Positions 42,311 through 51,619 of a DNA stretch of 59,247 nucleotides are shown here, one piece after another. The DNA comes from Bacteroidetes bacterium 24-39-8 (GTDB lineage: Bacteria > Bacteroidota > Bacteroidia > Chitinophagales > Chitinophagaceae): positions 1 through 59,247 of the forward strand of contig NCHJ01000015.1 of the NCBI GenBank assembly GCA_002256765.1, given 5' to 3'. The translations under genes were made by a program, and so were the position numbers. Positions within the stretch are counted from its first letter, which is position 1. Each line of letters starts with the position of its first letter. The notes beneath the pieces are model-generated. The model did no database searches. It saw only the letters and a program-made list of their open reading frames with translations, and was not told the DNA's origin.

Positions 42311-44407
42311 TTACAAATTCTCGTTTAATTTTTTCCATTTGGGATAGTCTTTGCTAATCAGGTTTTCTGGCCAAACACCATACCAAGCATAACCCGTTCT
42401 TCTTTCCCACTCAATTTCTTTGACGTCGTATTTTTTCTGACTGTCTCTACCGCTGAATAAAGGTCTATTGGTTTCAATTTCATAAAACCTAGACCATACA
42501 CTAGCATTGGCATCTGCTACTAATACCCGATCCTTTCCTTTTGGCTGATCAGGGCTTATAATATCTTGATAACTATATCCCTTAATTCTCGCTTTTTGAA
42601 ACCATTCTATAGCCGTATGAATAGCATTTTTAATGGCATCAGAGGGTTGTTTTTGACGCATTAAGAATCTAACAATTCCTACAGATTCATTAGCGCTAAT
42701 GGAAGCTAATTCAAACTTGCGTGCCATTTCTGGAACAAGGGTAATTGGATTGTATTGTGTGCACCAAGCGGTTAATGTACCATTCACTTTTATTTGTGTG
42801 TTGATGATGCAATCAATGGCTTTTTTAATGGCCATTTCTGACGCTGGTACAAATACAGGGTTAATTTTTTCAAATCCATTTTTACCTTCCAAAATATCTG
42901 CCAAGATATTTAAGACATTAACCATGGCATTGTCATTGTAAGTGATTTGTGCCCTGTAAATACTCTTATCAGGAAAATATTGAGGCCATCCACCCTTGGC
43001 ATTTTGTGCGCGTAAACAATAGGCTATCCCTTTTTCTACCGCAGCCAAATATCTACCGTTCCCCGTTTTAACATAGGCTGTCATGAGGTATTTGATTTCT
43101 CTACTAGTTGCCTCATTGTCAAATGTGGCGTCTAAATGCATAGAGTCTGCCAGAACCGCTTTGGCTTGCGCAATGGTAATAGGTTTTTGGTAGTCCAATT
43201 TTAATTCATTCACCGCTTTAGGCCATCCGCCTACGGCGCGCTGATAGAGTAACATTTTTTCTGCAATGCTATCTATAGATGGTTGTTGAGGGCTTGGCGC
43301 TGTTTTGTAAACTGCCGGCACAACACTAAATGCTGGTTTTGATTTGACAAAACTAATAGACTCGGGTTTCCATGAACCATGAAAAACCCAATCAGCATTA
43401 AGGTCTTTGGCTACTAAATCGGTACCCGCTTCAGTCAGATTATTAGCAAGCCACCCATAGTCTCCCCCATCTTTATGACAATTATAAAAATAGATTCTTC
43501 TACCCCACTGTATCTGATTTTGCGGTTGCGATGCATTCAAATAAATAGGGGCATCTGCCATATTCTTGGCAAACTGGCAATTCAATAAATAAAATTGCGC
43601 ATCCCTATGATACCTACCTAGCTTAAACCCATCTTCTCCCATAAATACACAGTTTTTCAAAACTGTTTTACTGTCTTTATTGGCAGATCCATCATGCCAT
43701 ATAGCAGCCGTATTGCCATGTGCTTTGAACAAACAATTCTCCGCATAAGCCCAACCTCTTGGGCAATAAAAATCAACCCCTCCTTCCATTTCACAATCCT
43801 TAAAATAAAACTGACCTTCTGTGGTATTCCAAGGGCTTACAGTATCTCCACCAAATGCTTTAAAAACACAATTACGCGCAATAAGTCTGGTGGTGCCAAA
43901 ACTTCTAAGCGCCATTTGGTGACCCGATTTTTTGACAACCTTAGATGGATTGGCAGAATCACTCTTACAATCAATATGCATGTCTTCTTGTAGGTTGAAC
44001 CCAAAATCATTTGAAATGGTTAGGTTTTCCAGTACAATATCTGACCCTTTTAAATTAAGGGTAGCCACACCCCAATCATCTGGGTGCTCACAACGCCAAA
44101 TATCCCTTGCCTGAGAAATTGCAATGATTGTCTTTGATTTATCTTCTCCAATTGAGGCAACAAAATTTTTCTCTATAAATACTTTTTCTTGATAAACACC
44201 CTTTTTAATAAGAATAACCCTGTGTTCTGTTGCTTGATCCGACAAACTATTGATTGCAGCTTGAATACTTGTAAAATCACCCTTTCCATTTTGATCAACC
44301 ACAATGGGTTTTGAAGTAGCACTAACTTGCAAGGTCAGCAATACCAACATAAAACAGAAAATCTGTCTTATTACAAATATGTTATTGAATATTCTTTGCT
44401 TTTTCAA
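42311..44407 (-). CDS. Fused pectin methylesterase-like (CE8) and pectate lyase (PL10) protein
   Basis: A 698-residue exported protein with a signal peptide (ending near VSATSK). Residues about 35-340 form a CE8-type beta-helix: QNGKGDFTSIQAAINSL, with the two expected aspartates in GGDTVSPWN and GGVDFYCPRG, although the normal LGRPW is LGRYH. Residues about 385-690 match the PL10 pectate lyase family: LDATFDNEATSREIKYL near 422 and QITYNDNAMVNVLNIL near 487. It would demethylate and cleave homogalacturonan in one chain, giving unsaturated products for GH105. The CE8 half is divergent, so its activity is less certain than that of the lyase half. Confidence 0.85.
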   Translation of the reverse strand: MKKQRIFNNIFVIRQIFCFMLVLLTLQVSATSKPIVVDQNGKGDFTSIQAAINSLSDQATEHRVILIKKGVYQEKVFIEKNFVASIGEDKSKTIIAISQARDIWRCEHPDDWGVATLNLKGSDIVLENLTISNDFGFNLQEDMHIDCKSDSANPSKVVKKSGHQMALRSFGTTRLIARNCVFKAFGGDTVSPWNTTEGQFYFKDCEMEGGVDFYCPRGWAYAENCLFKAHGNTAAIWHDGSANKDSKTVLKNCVFMGEDGFKLGRYHRDAQFYLLNCQFAKNMADAPIYLNASQPQNQIQWGRRIYFYNCHKDGGDYGWLANNLTEAGTDLVAKDLNADWVFHGSWKPESISFVKSKPAFSVVPAVYKTAPSPQQPSIDSIAEKMLLYQRAVGGWPKAVNELKLDYQKPITIAQAKAVLADSMHLDATFDNEATSREIKYLMTAYVKTGNGRYLAAVEKGIAYCLRAQNAKGGWPQYFPDKSIYRAQITYNDNAMVNVLNILADILEGKNGFEKINPVFVPASEMAIKKAIDCIINTQIKVNGTLTAWCTQYNPITLVPEMARKFELASISANESVGIVRFLMRQKQPSDAIKNAIHTAIEWFQKARIKGYSYQDIISPDQPKGKDRVLVADANASVWSRFYEIETNRPLFSGRDSQKKYDVKEIEWERRTGYAWYGVWPENLISKDYPKWKKLNENL

Positions 44408-44461
44408 TGATTGTATTTGTTTCTTTTAGCGGGATAGTTAAATACCCAACTATCAGATGGT

Positions 44462-46381
44462 TTATTTAGTGTTTTGTTTAACTGGAATTTGTTTAATTAA
44501 CCATTTTACCAAATCATTGGCAGCTTGCAGATTTTGATATTCCATGGGCAGTTTTCTACCGTCGGTATATTCATTGTATAACCAAGGATCTGCCGTTGCA
44601 AACACAGTTCCTTTTCCTAGCTTGGTCACCGCAAAAATGATTAAATCATCCTTTTTCAACATTGGTTTTGCAGGTGCAGTAAGGGTAATAGAACTTACTT
44701 CTTTTTGATAAATCTTTTGAACATTAGGTAGAATAGGATTACCAGCAGGAACTATAATAGCTCCTGTCTCATATTTATTTCCTTGTACCCGATTATAACT
44801 ATCCTCGTTAAAATGAATACCAAAACTATTGGCTAATTTATTAAAGTGTTCAAACTCTGCATTACCCTTGTCATTGTGTAATAAAACCAATACCCCTCCA
44901 GCTTTTACCCAATCTGTAACGGCTATTACATCTTTTGCTGTAACATAATTGGGTGTGGGATTATCCGCAATATTATCTGCATCAACAATTAAATAAATAT
45001 CACTATTCTTAAGTTTTTCTTTGGTTGGAGCAGCACTCAATGTTTTTGTTTGAATACCATGCGCGTTAAAGACTTGGCCTAACAAATAAAAACCGTTATT
45101 GTACATCTCATCCCATTTGTAGTGATAAGGTTTTAATACTCCGTTAATGTCTTTTTTCTTTTCTGAATTAAACCAATCATCTAATAACACTGATTTACCA
45201 GCACCCAGTTTCAGGTTCTTGTGCAATGCCATTTCATTGGCCATTTGTAAAAATGCACCTACACCCTTTTTGTCATTAACTATTACTTTTTCACTCATGT
45301 AATAAGCATAGCTTCCATCTCTATATGGATTACCACCCAAACCACTTACTGTAACAGTTCCGTGTAAATTGGTTTGTCCATTAGTGTCAACTTTTAAAAA
45401 TTCTTTTAATACGCCAGCATAACCTTTCTCTGCAACAGCCATCCATGAAGCAGGTAAATAACCCAATCTAACCGCTTTGGCAATGGTACAAACAAACATA
45501 CTTGAAGCCGAAGCCTCTAGATAATTGCCTTTTTCTTTTGGAAGGTTCAATATATCATACCAAACACCTGAAGCTGGGTCTTGGACTTTTTTGATAGCTG
45601 TTACAAATCTTACTAAAATCTGTTTCAAGGAATCTTTATAGGGTTCATTATTGGGCATTCTTTCCATTACGTCTACCAATGCCATACCATACCAACCCAT
45701 GGCCCTAGCCCAAAAATGTGGTGAAAGACCCGTCTTAGGGTCAGCCCATTTTTGATCTTTAGACTCATCCCAACCATGATACAAAAGTCCGCTCTTTGGC
45801 TCTCTAGCTTTGGCTTCCATAACCATAAACTGATGTGCAATCTCTTTGAATGCACCAGCTTCATTAAAGTCTGCGGCATATTCAGCATGAAAAGGTTCTG
45901 CCATATATAAACCGTCTAACCACATTTGGTGTGGGTAGATTTTCTTGTGCCAATACCCACCAGCATTTGTTCTAGGTTGTTTCTGTAATTGCTGTCTCAA
46001 TAATTGAGCAGCCTTAAAATATTTTTCCTTACTGGTTACTTTATACAAGGTCAGGAGCATTCGCCCATCTAGTATATTATCAAGGTTATAATCTTCAATT
46101 TTATAAGTGCGAATATTTCCGTTTTCCTCTACAAAATAATCCATGCTTTTTTGCAAGTAATTGAAGTATTTGGGGTCTGCGGTTTGATACCAAAGCCCTT
46201 CAATACCTTTTAATACAACACCTAGATCATAGGACCATTTGGTAGGCTTAACACCTTCTACCCAAACAGTATCTGTCCATGTTTTCATAATGGTTGCTGC
46301 CATGCGCTCTGCCGGAGTCTGTGACGTTGCAATAAATTGCAAAAACAATGAAAACAATAAAATGGGAATGACTTTTTTCAT
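44462..46381 (-). CDS. Unsaturated rhamnogalacturonyl hydrolase (GH105) with C-terminal extension
   Basis: A 639-residue periplasmic enzyme with a signal peptide (about residues 1-20). Residues about 25-400 form the GH105/GH88 alpha-barrel: HQMWLDGLYMAEPFHAEY near residue 150 and HFWARAMGWYGMALVDVMER near 221, with catalytic aspartates in each. It would release the unsaturated uronate from lyase products, the entry to the kdu branch. Residues about 440-630 form a second domain with SDIYLIVDADN and TDWVKAGGVLVLLHNDKGN, which resembles a DUF4350/GATase-like module of unknown role. It is the second gene of the operon, 1 base after the CE12-GH28 gene. Confidence 0.88.
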   Translation of the reverse strand: MKKVIPILLFSLFLQFIATSQTPAERMAATIMKTWTDTVWVEGVKPTKWSYDLGVVLKGIEGLWYQTADPKYFNYLQKSMDYFVEENGNIRTYKIEDYNLDNILDGRMLLTLYKVTSKEKYFKAAQLLRQQLQKQPRTNAGGYWHKKIYPHQMWLDGLYMAEPFHAEYAADFNEAGAFKEIAHQFMVMEAKAREPKSGLLYHGWDESKDQKWADPKTGLSPHFWARAMGWYGMALVDVMERMPNNEPYKDSLKQILVRFVTAIKKVQDPASGVWYDILNLPKEKGNYLEASASSMFVCTIAKAVRLGYLPASWMAVAEKGYAGVLKEFLKVDTNGQTNLHGTVTVSGLGGNPYRDGSYAYYMSEKVIVNDKKGVGAFLQMANEMALHKNLKLGAGKSVLLDDWFNSEKKKDINGVLKPYHYKWDEMYNNGFYLLGQVFNAHGIQTKTLSAAPTKEKLKNSDIYLIVDADNIADNPTPNYVTAKDVIAVTDWVKAGGVLVLLHNDKGNAEFEHFNKLANSFGIHFNEDSYNRVQGNKYETGAIIVPAGNPILPNVQKIYQKEVSSITLTAPAKPMLKKDDLIIFAVTKLGKGTVFATADPWLYNEYTDGRKLPMEYQNLQAANDLVKWLIKQIPVKQNTK

Positions 46382-46382
46382 A

Positions 46383-48719
46383 CTATTTGATTTCTATGGT
46401 TTTGGCATCGGCTCCAAAGCCAATATCATTTTTTGTTTTTTGATTAGACTTTAGTGTAACAGTAACATTTTTAGTACGTGTACCATGTGCTTGTAAAAAA
46501 GTCTCCGACTTATTACTAAACTCCATTCCTTTGATCATGATATCACTACTATTAAGCGTATACACCAATGGATTTTTATTAACAGCGTGTATATTGATAT
46601 TATTGAGCTGAACACCCGTTGCTTCTTGTATATCTATGCCTTCTCTTGCTTGAATAAAAACATTTGACATTTGTATGTCTTTCACGTGCATTTCAGGAAT
46701 ACCTCTGATAAAAATGGCTTTTGAAGCACCATTGCAGCTGATATTGTTAAAAAAGAAATGTTGAAACTGTGGCGTAGCTTCTGTTACAGGTAAAGTTTCA
46801 ACCACCGGTGGTTCTCTTTTCTCTCCTGCTAATACCACTGGATCTTTGGCCATATAATACATGTCAAACAAAATGGCTTCTGCTACAATATCTTTCATCA
46901 CAATATTGCTGGCATAAATATTTTCAACAATGCCACCTCTACCCCTAGTGGTCTTAAATCTAAGTCCTATGTCTGTTCCAATAAAAGTACAATTACCTAC
47001 ATACAAGTTTCTTGCACCACCACTCATTTCACTACCAATCACAAATCCGCCATGTGCATGATAAACCGTACAATTATTTACAATCATATTTTCAGTAGGT
47101 ATGCCTCTTTTTCTTCCGTCTTCATCTCTTCCTGATTTAATGGTTATTCCATCATCGCCCGTGTCAAATACACAGTCCTCCATTAATATATTCTTGCAAC
47201 TTTCCAGGTCTAGTGCATCTGTATTTGTTCCGTACCATGGATTTTTTACCACTAATCCTTTAATGGTAATTTGTTCACTTGTAACTATATGGGTTGTCCA
47301 CGCGGGGCTATTGTTAAAAGTTACACCTTCAATTAAAATGTTTTTGGAGTTGGCAATCCTTACCATGTTCGGGCGTAGAAAATCTTTGATGCCTTCAAAG
47401 TCACTGAGTTTTTTGCCATCGGTTAATTTACCAATATTTTTATCAAGAGAGGCTTTAACAGCAGCTTCTGAAGGATACCAGGTTTTTTTGTCTTCTGTTA
47501 AGGCGCCTCCATAAGTCCGCAAATGATTCTTCCAACCAGACTCATTCATCTTATCTTTTTTCAAAGGCCTCCAGAAAAATCCATTACCATCAAAAACGCC
47601 TTTTCCCGTAATAGCAATATTGCTTAGATTTTCCGCCGTAATGGGAGACTGACACCTTGCTGCGTCTACTCCTTCAAAAGAAGAAACTACCAAGGGATAC
47701 TGTGACAAATCGCTGGTAAAAACAACCAAGGCATTTTCGGCTACATATAGGTTGATATTACTCTTCATCACAATGGGACCAGTTAACCATAAACCAGCAG
47801 GAATTTTAACCACCCCGCCACCTTTGGCAGCTAATTGCTCAATGGTTTTGTTAATGGCTAATGAATTCAAGGTTTTCCCATCTGCTACCGCCCCATTTGC
47901 AAGAATACTCAAAGTGTCTTTCTTAAAATGTGGGGTATATATTTTTGGTAATTCAAATTGAAACTTGGCCTGAAACAGAGAAGGCTTTAAAAAAACTGTT
48001 AGTGGTAATTGTTGCTCAAGAATTGATTGGCAAACTAAAGAGGCTATAGAAGCAGCTCCGTATTCACTAAAATGTGTATTGTCCTCTTCCTTGCCTTTGT
48101 AATTTTTAAAATGTTGCTGGGGTATGTTTAAGAATAATCGTTTGCTTCCTTCTACACCTTCTTTTACAATTAAAGCCTCACTTGATTTGTGCAAATCAAT
48201 CATGGGTACTTTTAGCAGGGCAGCTACTTCTTTCACAACACCGGGATAGTCACCATGTTGGTCAACAAATTTGCCTTTCCCATCAAACTTCCTGCGCATC
48301 ACAGGTGTAATCAAAATAGGGTATCCCCCTTTGCTCCTAGTATCTTTAACATATCTAATTAGGTTCTCTTTGTATAAGCCATGGGCTGGCGCTGAGCGAT
48401 TGGTATCTTCTACCTTTTGATCATTATGCCCAAACTGAATCAAAACATAATCTCCTTTACGCATTCTAGACATAACGGTATCCCATTTACCTTCTTTGAT
48501 AAAGCTCTTGGTGCTTCTACCGTTTACTGCATGGTTCTGTACTTGTATCCCCGGCATTAAAAATTGTGGCAACAATTGCCCCCAGCCTCTTTCTGGATTT
48601 TCTTCCAATGGTTTATCTGCCATGGTGGAATCCCCAATTAAAAAAATCCTTGGGTTGGACTCGGGTAATCCAAAACCCAATAAACATAAAATGAACAGAA
48701 AACCTGCAGTTTTTTTCAT
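46383..48719 (-). CDS. Fused rhamnogalacturonan acetylesterase-like (CE12) and polygalacturonase (GH28) protein
   Basis: A 778-residue exported protein. After the signal peptide an SGNH esterase follows: nucleophile Ser31 in IFLIGDSTMAD, GHNDQK, and the Asp/His pair in DNTHFSEYGA near residue 217, as in CE12 rhamnogalacturonan acetylesterases. From about residue 260 a right-handed beta-helix of GH28 begins: NTDALDLES near 495, GDDGITIKSG near 518, HAHGGFVIGSE near 551 and RFKTTRGRGG near 583, the four active-site motifs. The order esterase then hydrolase suggests coupled deacetylation and backbone cleavage. ATG at 48719 is preferred over the TTG at 48731. It heads the six-gene operon. Confidence 0.9.
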   Translation of the reverse strand: MKKTAGFLFILCLLGFGLPESNPRIFLIGDSTMADKPLEENPERGWGQLLPQFLMPGIQVQNHAVNGRSTKSFIKEGKWDTVMSRMRKGDYVLIQFGHNDQKVEDTNRSAPAHGLYKENLIRYVKDTRSKGGYPILITPVMRRKFDGKGKFVDQHGDYPGVVKEVAALLKVPMIDLHKSSEALIVKEGVEGSKRLFLNIPQQHFKNYKGKEEDNTHFSEYGAASIASLVCQSILEQQLPLTVFLKPSLFQAKFQFELPKIYTPHFKKDTLSILANGAVADGKTLNSLAINKTIEQLAAKGGGVVKIPAGLWLTGPIVMKSNINLYVAENALVVFTSDLSQYPLVVSSFEGVDAARCQSPITAENLSNIAITGKGVFDGNGFFWRPLKKDKMNESGWKNHLRTYGGALTEDKKTWYPSEAAVKASLDKNIGKLTDGKKLSDFEGIKDFLRPNMVRIANSKNILIEGVTFNNSPAWTTHIVTSEQITIKGLVVKNPWYGTNTDALDLESCKNILMEDCVFDTGDDGITIKSGRDEDGRKRGIPTENMIVNNCTVYHAHGGFVIGSEMSGGARNLYVGNCTFIGTDIGLRFKTTRGRGGIVENIYASNIVMKDIVAEAILFDMYYMAKDPVVLAGEKREPPVVETLPVTEATPQFQHFFFNNISCNGASKAIFIRGIPEMHVKDIQMSNVFIQAREGIDIQEATGVQLNNINIHAVNKNPLVYTLNSSDIMIKGMEFSNKSETFLQAHGTRTKNVTVTLKSNQKTKNDIGFGADAKTIEIK

Positions 48720-48745
48720 GGAAGCAATCAATTTAAAAGAGGCGA

Positions 48746-48775
48746 AAAAAGTAAAATAAAATTCGAATCAACAAA
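48746..48775 (-). promoter_or_regulatory. Candidate promoter of the CE12-GH28 operon
   Basis: On the minus strand TTTG (48772-48775), an 18-base spacer and TACTTTTT (48746-48753) approximate the Bacteroidota TTTG/TAnnTTTG promoter with one mismatch. The leader would be about 20 bases. The LacI-type operator lies 66 bases further upstream. Confidence 0.45.
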
Positions 48776-48840
48776 TTACGACGTTCCTTGTGAAAGCCGC
48801 CTTTTCAGCGCCATAGATAAGTCCTATTAAGCCATCTTTT

Positions 48841-48858
48841 TACGCAAACGTTCCCGTT
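48841..48858. promoter_or_regulatory. LacI-type operator between the CE12-GH28 operon and lacI
   Basis: TACGCAAACGTTCCCGTT: the left half TACGCAAAC equals the reverse complement of the right half of the eda/kdgK site, with central CG. The right half is degenerate. The first 16 bases are identical to the site upstream of susC. It lies 87 bases before the LacI gene, so autoregulation is also possible. Confidence 0.6.
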
Positions 48859-48944
48859 AAAGGCTGTTAAAATGGCTTTTGTGATCAGTCTAGACCAATC
48901 ATCGTAAAAAAACCTAATTTAGTAGCCAAACCTATTTCTCTAAT

Positions 48945-49979
48945 ATGAAATTTGAAGCTGTTACTATCAAAGACATTGCTAAAGCCTTGGGGTTATCTAC
49001 TTCAACGGTTTCTAGGGCTTTGAGGGACAGTTATGAGATTAGTCCAGCTACCAAAAAACAGGTACTTGAATACGCGGAACAAATCAATTACAGACCTAAT
49101 CCTATTGCACTAAGTTTAAAAGAGAAAAGGAGTAGGTCAATTGGAGTAATAGTTTGTGAAATTGCCAATAGTTTCTTCTCTCAGGCCATTAATGGTATAG
49201 AATCAATTGCCTATGACAAAGGTTATAATGTCATTATTTCTCAAAGCCATGAGTCCTATGAAAGGGAAGTAATTGACCTACAATATTTGGCTTCAAGGTC
49301 AATTGATGGCTTATTGATTTCCGTTTCAGCCGAAACAGAGGATTTTTCGCACTTGAAAAATCTGCATGACCGTGGATTTCCTATTGTTTTTTTTGATAGG
49401 GTAGCAGAAAGTATTCACACCCACAAAGTCATTGTAGACAACTTTAAAGGGGCATATGACGCTACCAAACATTTATTGGATAATGGCCACCAACATATTG
49501 CTAACCTTGCGGGTTCTCCACATTTATCTATTACCAAAGAGCGTTTGGGTGGATATAGAAAAGCCTTAGAAGACCATGGCTTAATTTATCAGGAATCCTA
49601 TACTGAATTCTGTTTACATGGTGGCATGTTGTATGAAGAAGTAGAAGCTGCTCTTGACCGCTTCACTTCACTAAAACAAATCCCTGATGCAATTGTGGCA
49701 TCTGCTGATAAACTTACTACAAACTGTTTGCGATATTTCAAATCAAAGGGCATTAAAGTTCCTGAAGAAGTAGCCCTTATGGGTTTTTCAAATCTTGACT
49801 TAACGGATTTGTTATCTCCTTCCCTTTCAGTTGTAAAACAACCTGCTTTTGAGATGGGCCAATTGGCTACAGAACTCCTGCTACAATTGATTGAGAGCAA
49901 GAGACCCATTACTGAGTTTGAATACAAAGTATTACCCCTAGAATTAATGATTCGGGAATCTTCCTTAAAATCAAAATAA
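48945..49979 (+). CDS. LacI-family transcriptional regulator of the pectin locus
   Basis: A 344-residue regulator. The N-terminal helix-turn-helix and hinge are clear: TIKDIAKALGLSTSTVSRAL (about residues 7-26), then YRPNPIALSLKEKRSRSIGV. The C-terminal periplasmic-binding-protein fold (about residues 60-340) would bind an inducer, by context KDG, galacturonate or an oligogalacturonide. LacI proteins of this type recognise palindromes with a central CG, and four such sites occur in this locus. The gene is divergent from the CE12-GH28 operon and ends 2 bases from the convergent GH43 gene. Confidence 0.92.
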   Translation: MKFEAVTIKDIAKALGLSTSTVSRALRDSYEISPATKKQVLEYAEQINYRPNPIALSLKEKRSRSIGVIVCEIANSFFSQAINGIESIAYDKGYNVIISQSHESYEREVIDLQYLASRSIDGLLISVSAETEDFSHLKNLHDRGFPIVFFDRVAESIHTHKVIVDNFKGAYDATKHLLDNGHQHIANLAGSPHLSITKERLGGYRKALEDHGLIYQESYTEFCLHGGMLYEEVEAALDRFTSLKQIPDAIVASADKLTTNCLRYFKSKGIKVPEEVALMGFSNLDLTDLLSPSLSVVKQPAFEMGQLATELLLQLIESKRPITEFEYKVLPLELMIRESSLKSK

Positions 49980-49981
49980 AT

Positions 49982-51604
49982 TTAGGGCAGTAAGGGTTCT
50001 ACTCTAAACCAATCCACATCGGCGTAGCCAGCATCATTGGTATTTTCAGTTCTAGTGCAATACAATCCTATTTTTGCACCAATCCACCTACTTACCTCTG
50101 CCTGAAATGGCGTGGCTAAAGTTGTATATTCTTTATCATTCCTACTATAACTAAATTGACAAATACCAGCAGCACCTACTTTAACCCTTAACCAAATTTG
50201 GTTACCTATATTTTCTGCCAGGGTCTGTTCAATTTCCTTAGTTCCTTTTTGAGCGTCTTTACAGGTGGTGTAGACCAAACTAATTCCAGACTTGGTAGTT
50301 TTAAATCCTAGTGAGGCAAAGCTATAACCCATTACAACCAAACCCACTTTTTCATTGATGATTTTAGTATTGGGGTAAAATAGTATTTTGGTGGTGACCA
50401 TGAATTGCTCTGCTGGAAATTTTTGTTGCAACACATTGGGCAGTTCCCAGAGATTTTTAGCCGAATCTGGAACCTTGTCCGCATATAGTCTCAATGTTCC
50501 TTTTTCTTGGTTCATAAAATGCCAGGTTCCTTTTGCATTGGCTTGCCATTGCCACTGTTTACCCAATTGCAGTCCATTAAACTCATCAGATTCTGCCGGA
50601 GTTTGAATGGGCCAATGCTTTCCCACATTGGGTTTTTGATAAGTGAGTACAGGCTCACCTTTTCCAGAATTGTTTTTATCAACTCCAATTACTGGCCAAT
50701 CTGCTACCCATTTCATGGGCTGTAAATGCATCACCCTTCCATAAACACCTTTGTCCTGAAAATGTAAGAACCAATCTTCTCCCGTTTGGGTATTCACCCA
50801 TGCGCCTTGGTGCGGACCGTTTGTTGTTGAACTTCCTTGGTCCATCACCACCTTTCTTTCATAGGGGCCATAAATATTTTTTGAACGCAGGACCAATTGC
50901 CATCCTGTACTCACACCTCCCGCGGGTGCAAATATGTAATAGTAACCGTTTCTCTGATAGATTTTTGGCCCTTCAATGGTAGGATCTTTTTCGTGTCCAT
51001 CATAAACAATCACACCTTGATCCATTACTTTGTCCGCACTGCCATTTAATTTCTTTATGGTAAGAATACTTTTGATACCAGCCCTAGATCCAGCCCAACC
51101 ATGCACCAAATAATTTTGTCCATCTTTATCCCACAAAACTGCAGGGTCAATTAATCCCTTACCTGCTTCAATCAATACTGGCTGAGACCATGGACCCGCA
51201 GGGTTCTTAGCTTTTACCAAGAAAATGCCAAAATCTGGATCAGGATAATAGATATAAAATTCCCCATGATGGAATTGAATACTAGGCGCCCAAACACCAC
51301 CACCATGTTGGGGTTTTGCATAAAATTCCTTTGGTACTAATGAGGTAATAGCATGACCAATAATATGCCAATTGACTAAGTCTTTTGAATGCAAAATGGG
51401 AAGACCAGGAATGGCTTCAAAAGATGAAGCAACTAAATAATAGTCCTGACCCACTCGAATAGCATCTGGGTCAGAATAATCAGCGTGTAAAACAGGATTT
51501 TGGTACTTCCCATTTCCCAAATCTGATACCCAAACCTTAGAAGGCTCTTGACTTTGAGCTGACAAGACAAAACCCATTGACAAAAAAAATAGAATCTGCT
51601 TCAT
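49982..51604 (-). CDS. Glycoside hydrolase family 43 protein
   Basis: A 540-residue exported enzyme (signal peptide about residues 1-18). Residues about 30-320 form the five-bladed GH43 propeller: the general base in YSDPDAIRVGQDYYLV, the pKa modulator in GLIDPAVLWDKDG, and the general acid in DPTIEGPKIY. Residues about 340-538 form a concanavalin-like C-terminal domain. GH43 enzymes remove arabinose, xylose or galactose side chains. In this pectin setting alpha-L-arabinofuranosidase or xylogalacturonan-type activity is plausible, but the substrate cannot be fixed from sequence. It lies 15 bases after the CE8 gene, so the two are probably one unit. Confidence 0.88.
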   Translation of the reverse strand: MKQILFFLSMGFVLSAQSQEPSKVWVSDLGNGKYQNPVLHADYSDPDAIRVGQDYYLVASSFEAIPGLPILHSKDLVNWHIIGHAITSLVPKEFYAKPQHGGGVWAPSIQFHHGEFYIYYPDPDFGIFLVKAKNPAGPWSQPVLIEAGKGLIDPAVLWDKDGQNYLVHGWAGSRAGIKSILTIKKLNGSADKVMDQGVIVYDGHEKDPTIEGPKIYQRNGYYYIFAPAGGVSTGWQLVLRSKNIYGPYERKVVMDQGSSTTNGPHQGAWVNTQTGEDWFLHFQDKGVYGRVMHLQPMKWVADWPVIGVDKNNSGKGEPVLTYQKPNVGKHWPIQTPAESDEFNGLQLGKQWQWQANAKGTWHFMNQEKGTLRLYADKVPDSAKNLWELPNVLQQKFPAEQFMVTTKILFYPNTKIINEKVGLVVMGYSFASLGFKTTKSGISLVYTTCKDAQKGTKEIEQTLAENIGNQIWLRVKVGAAGICQFSYSRNDKEYTTLATPFQAEVSRWIGAKIGLYCTRTENTNDAGYADVDWFRVEPLLP

Positions 51605-51619
51605 GATAAAATGATAATA

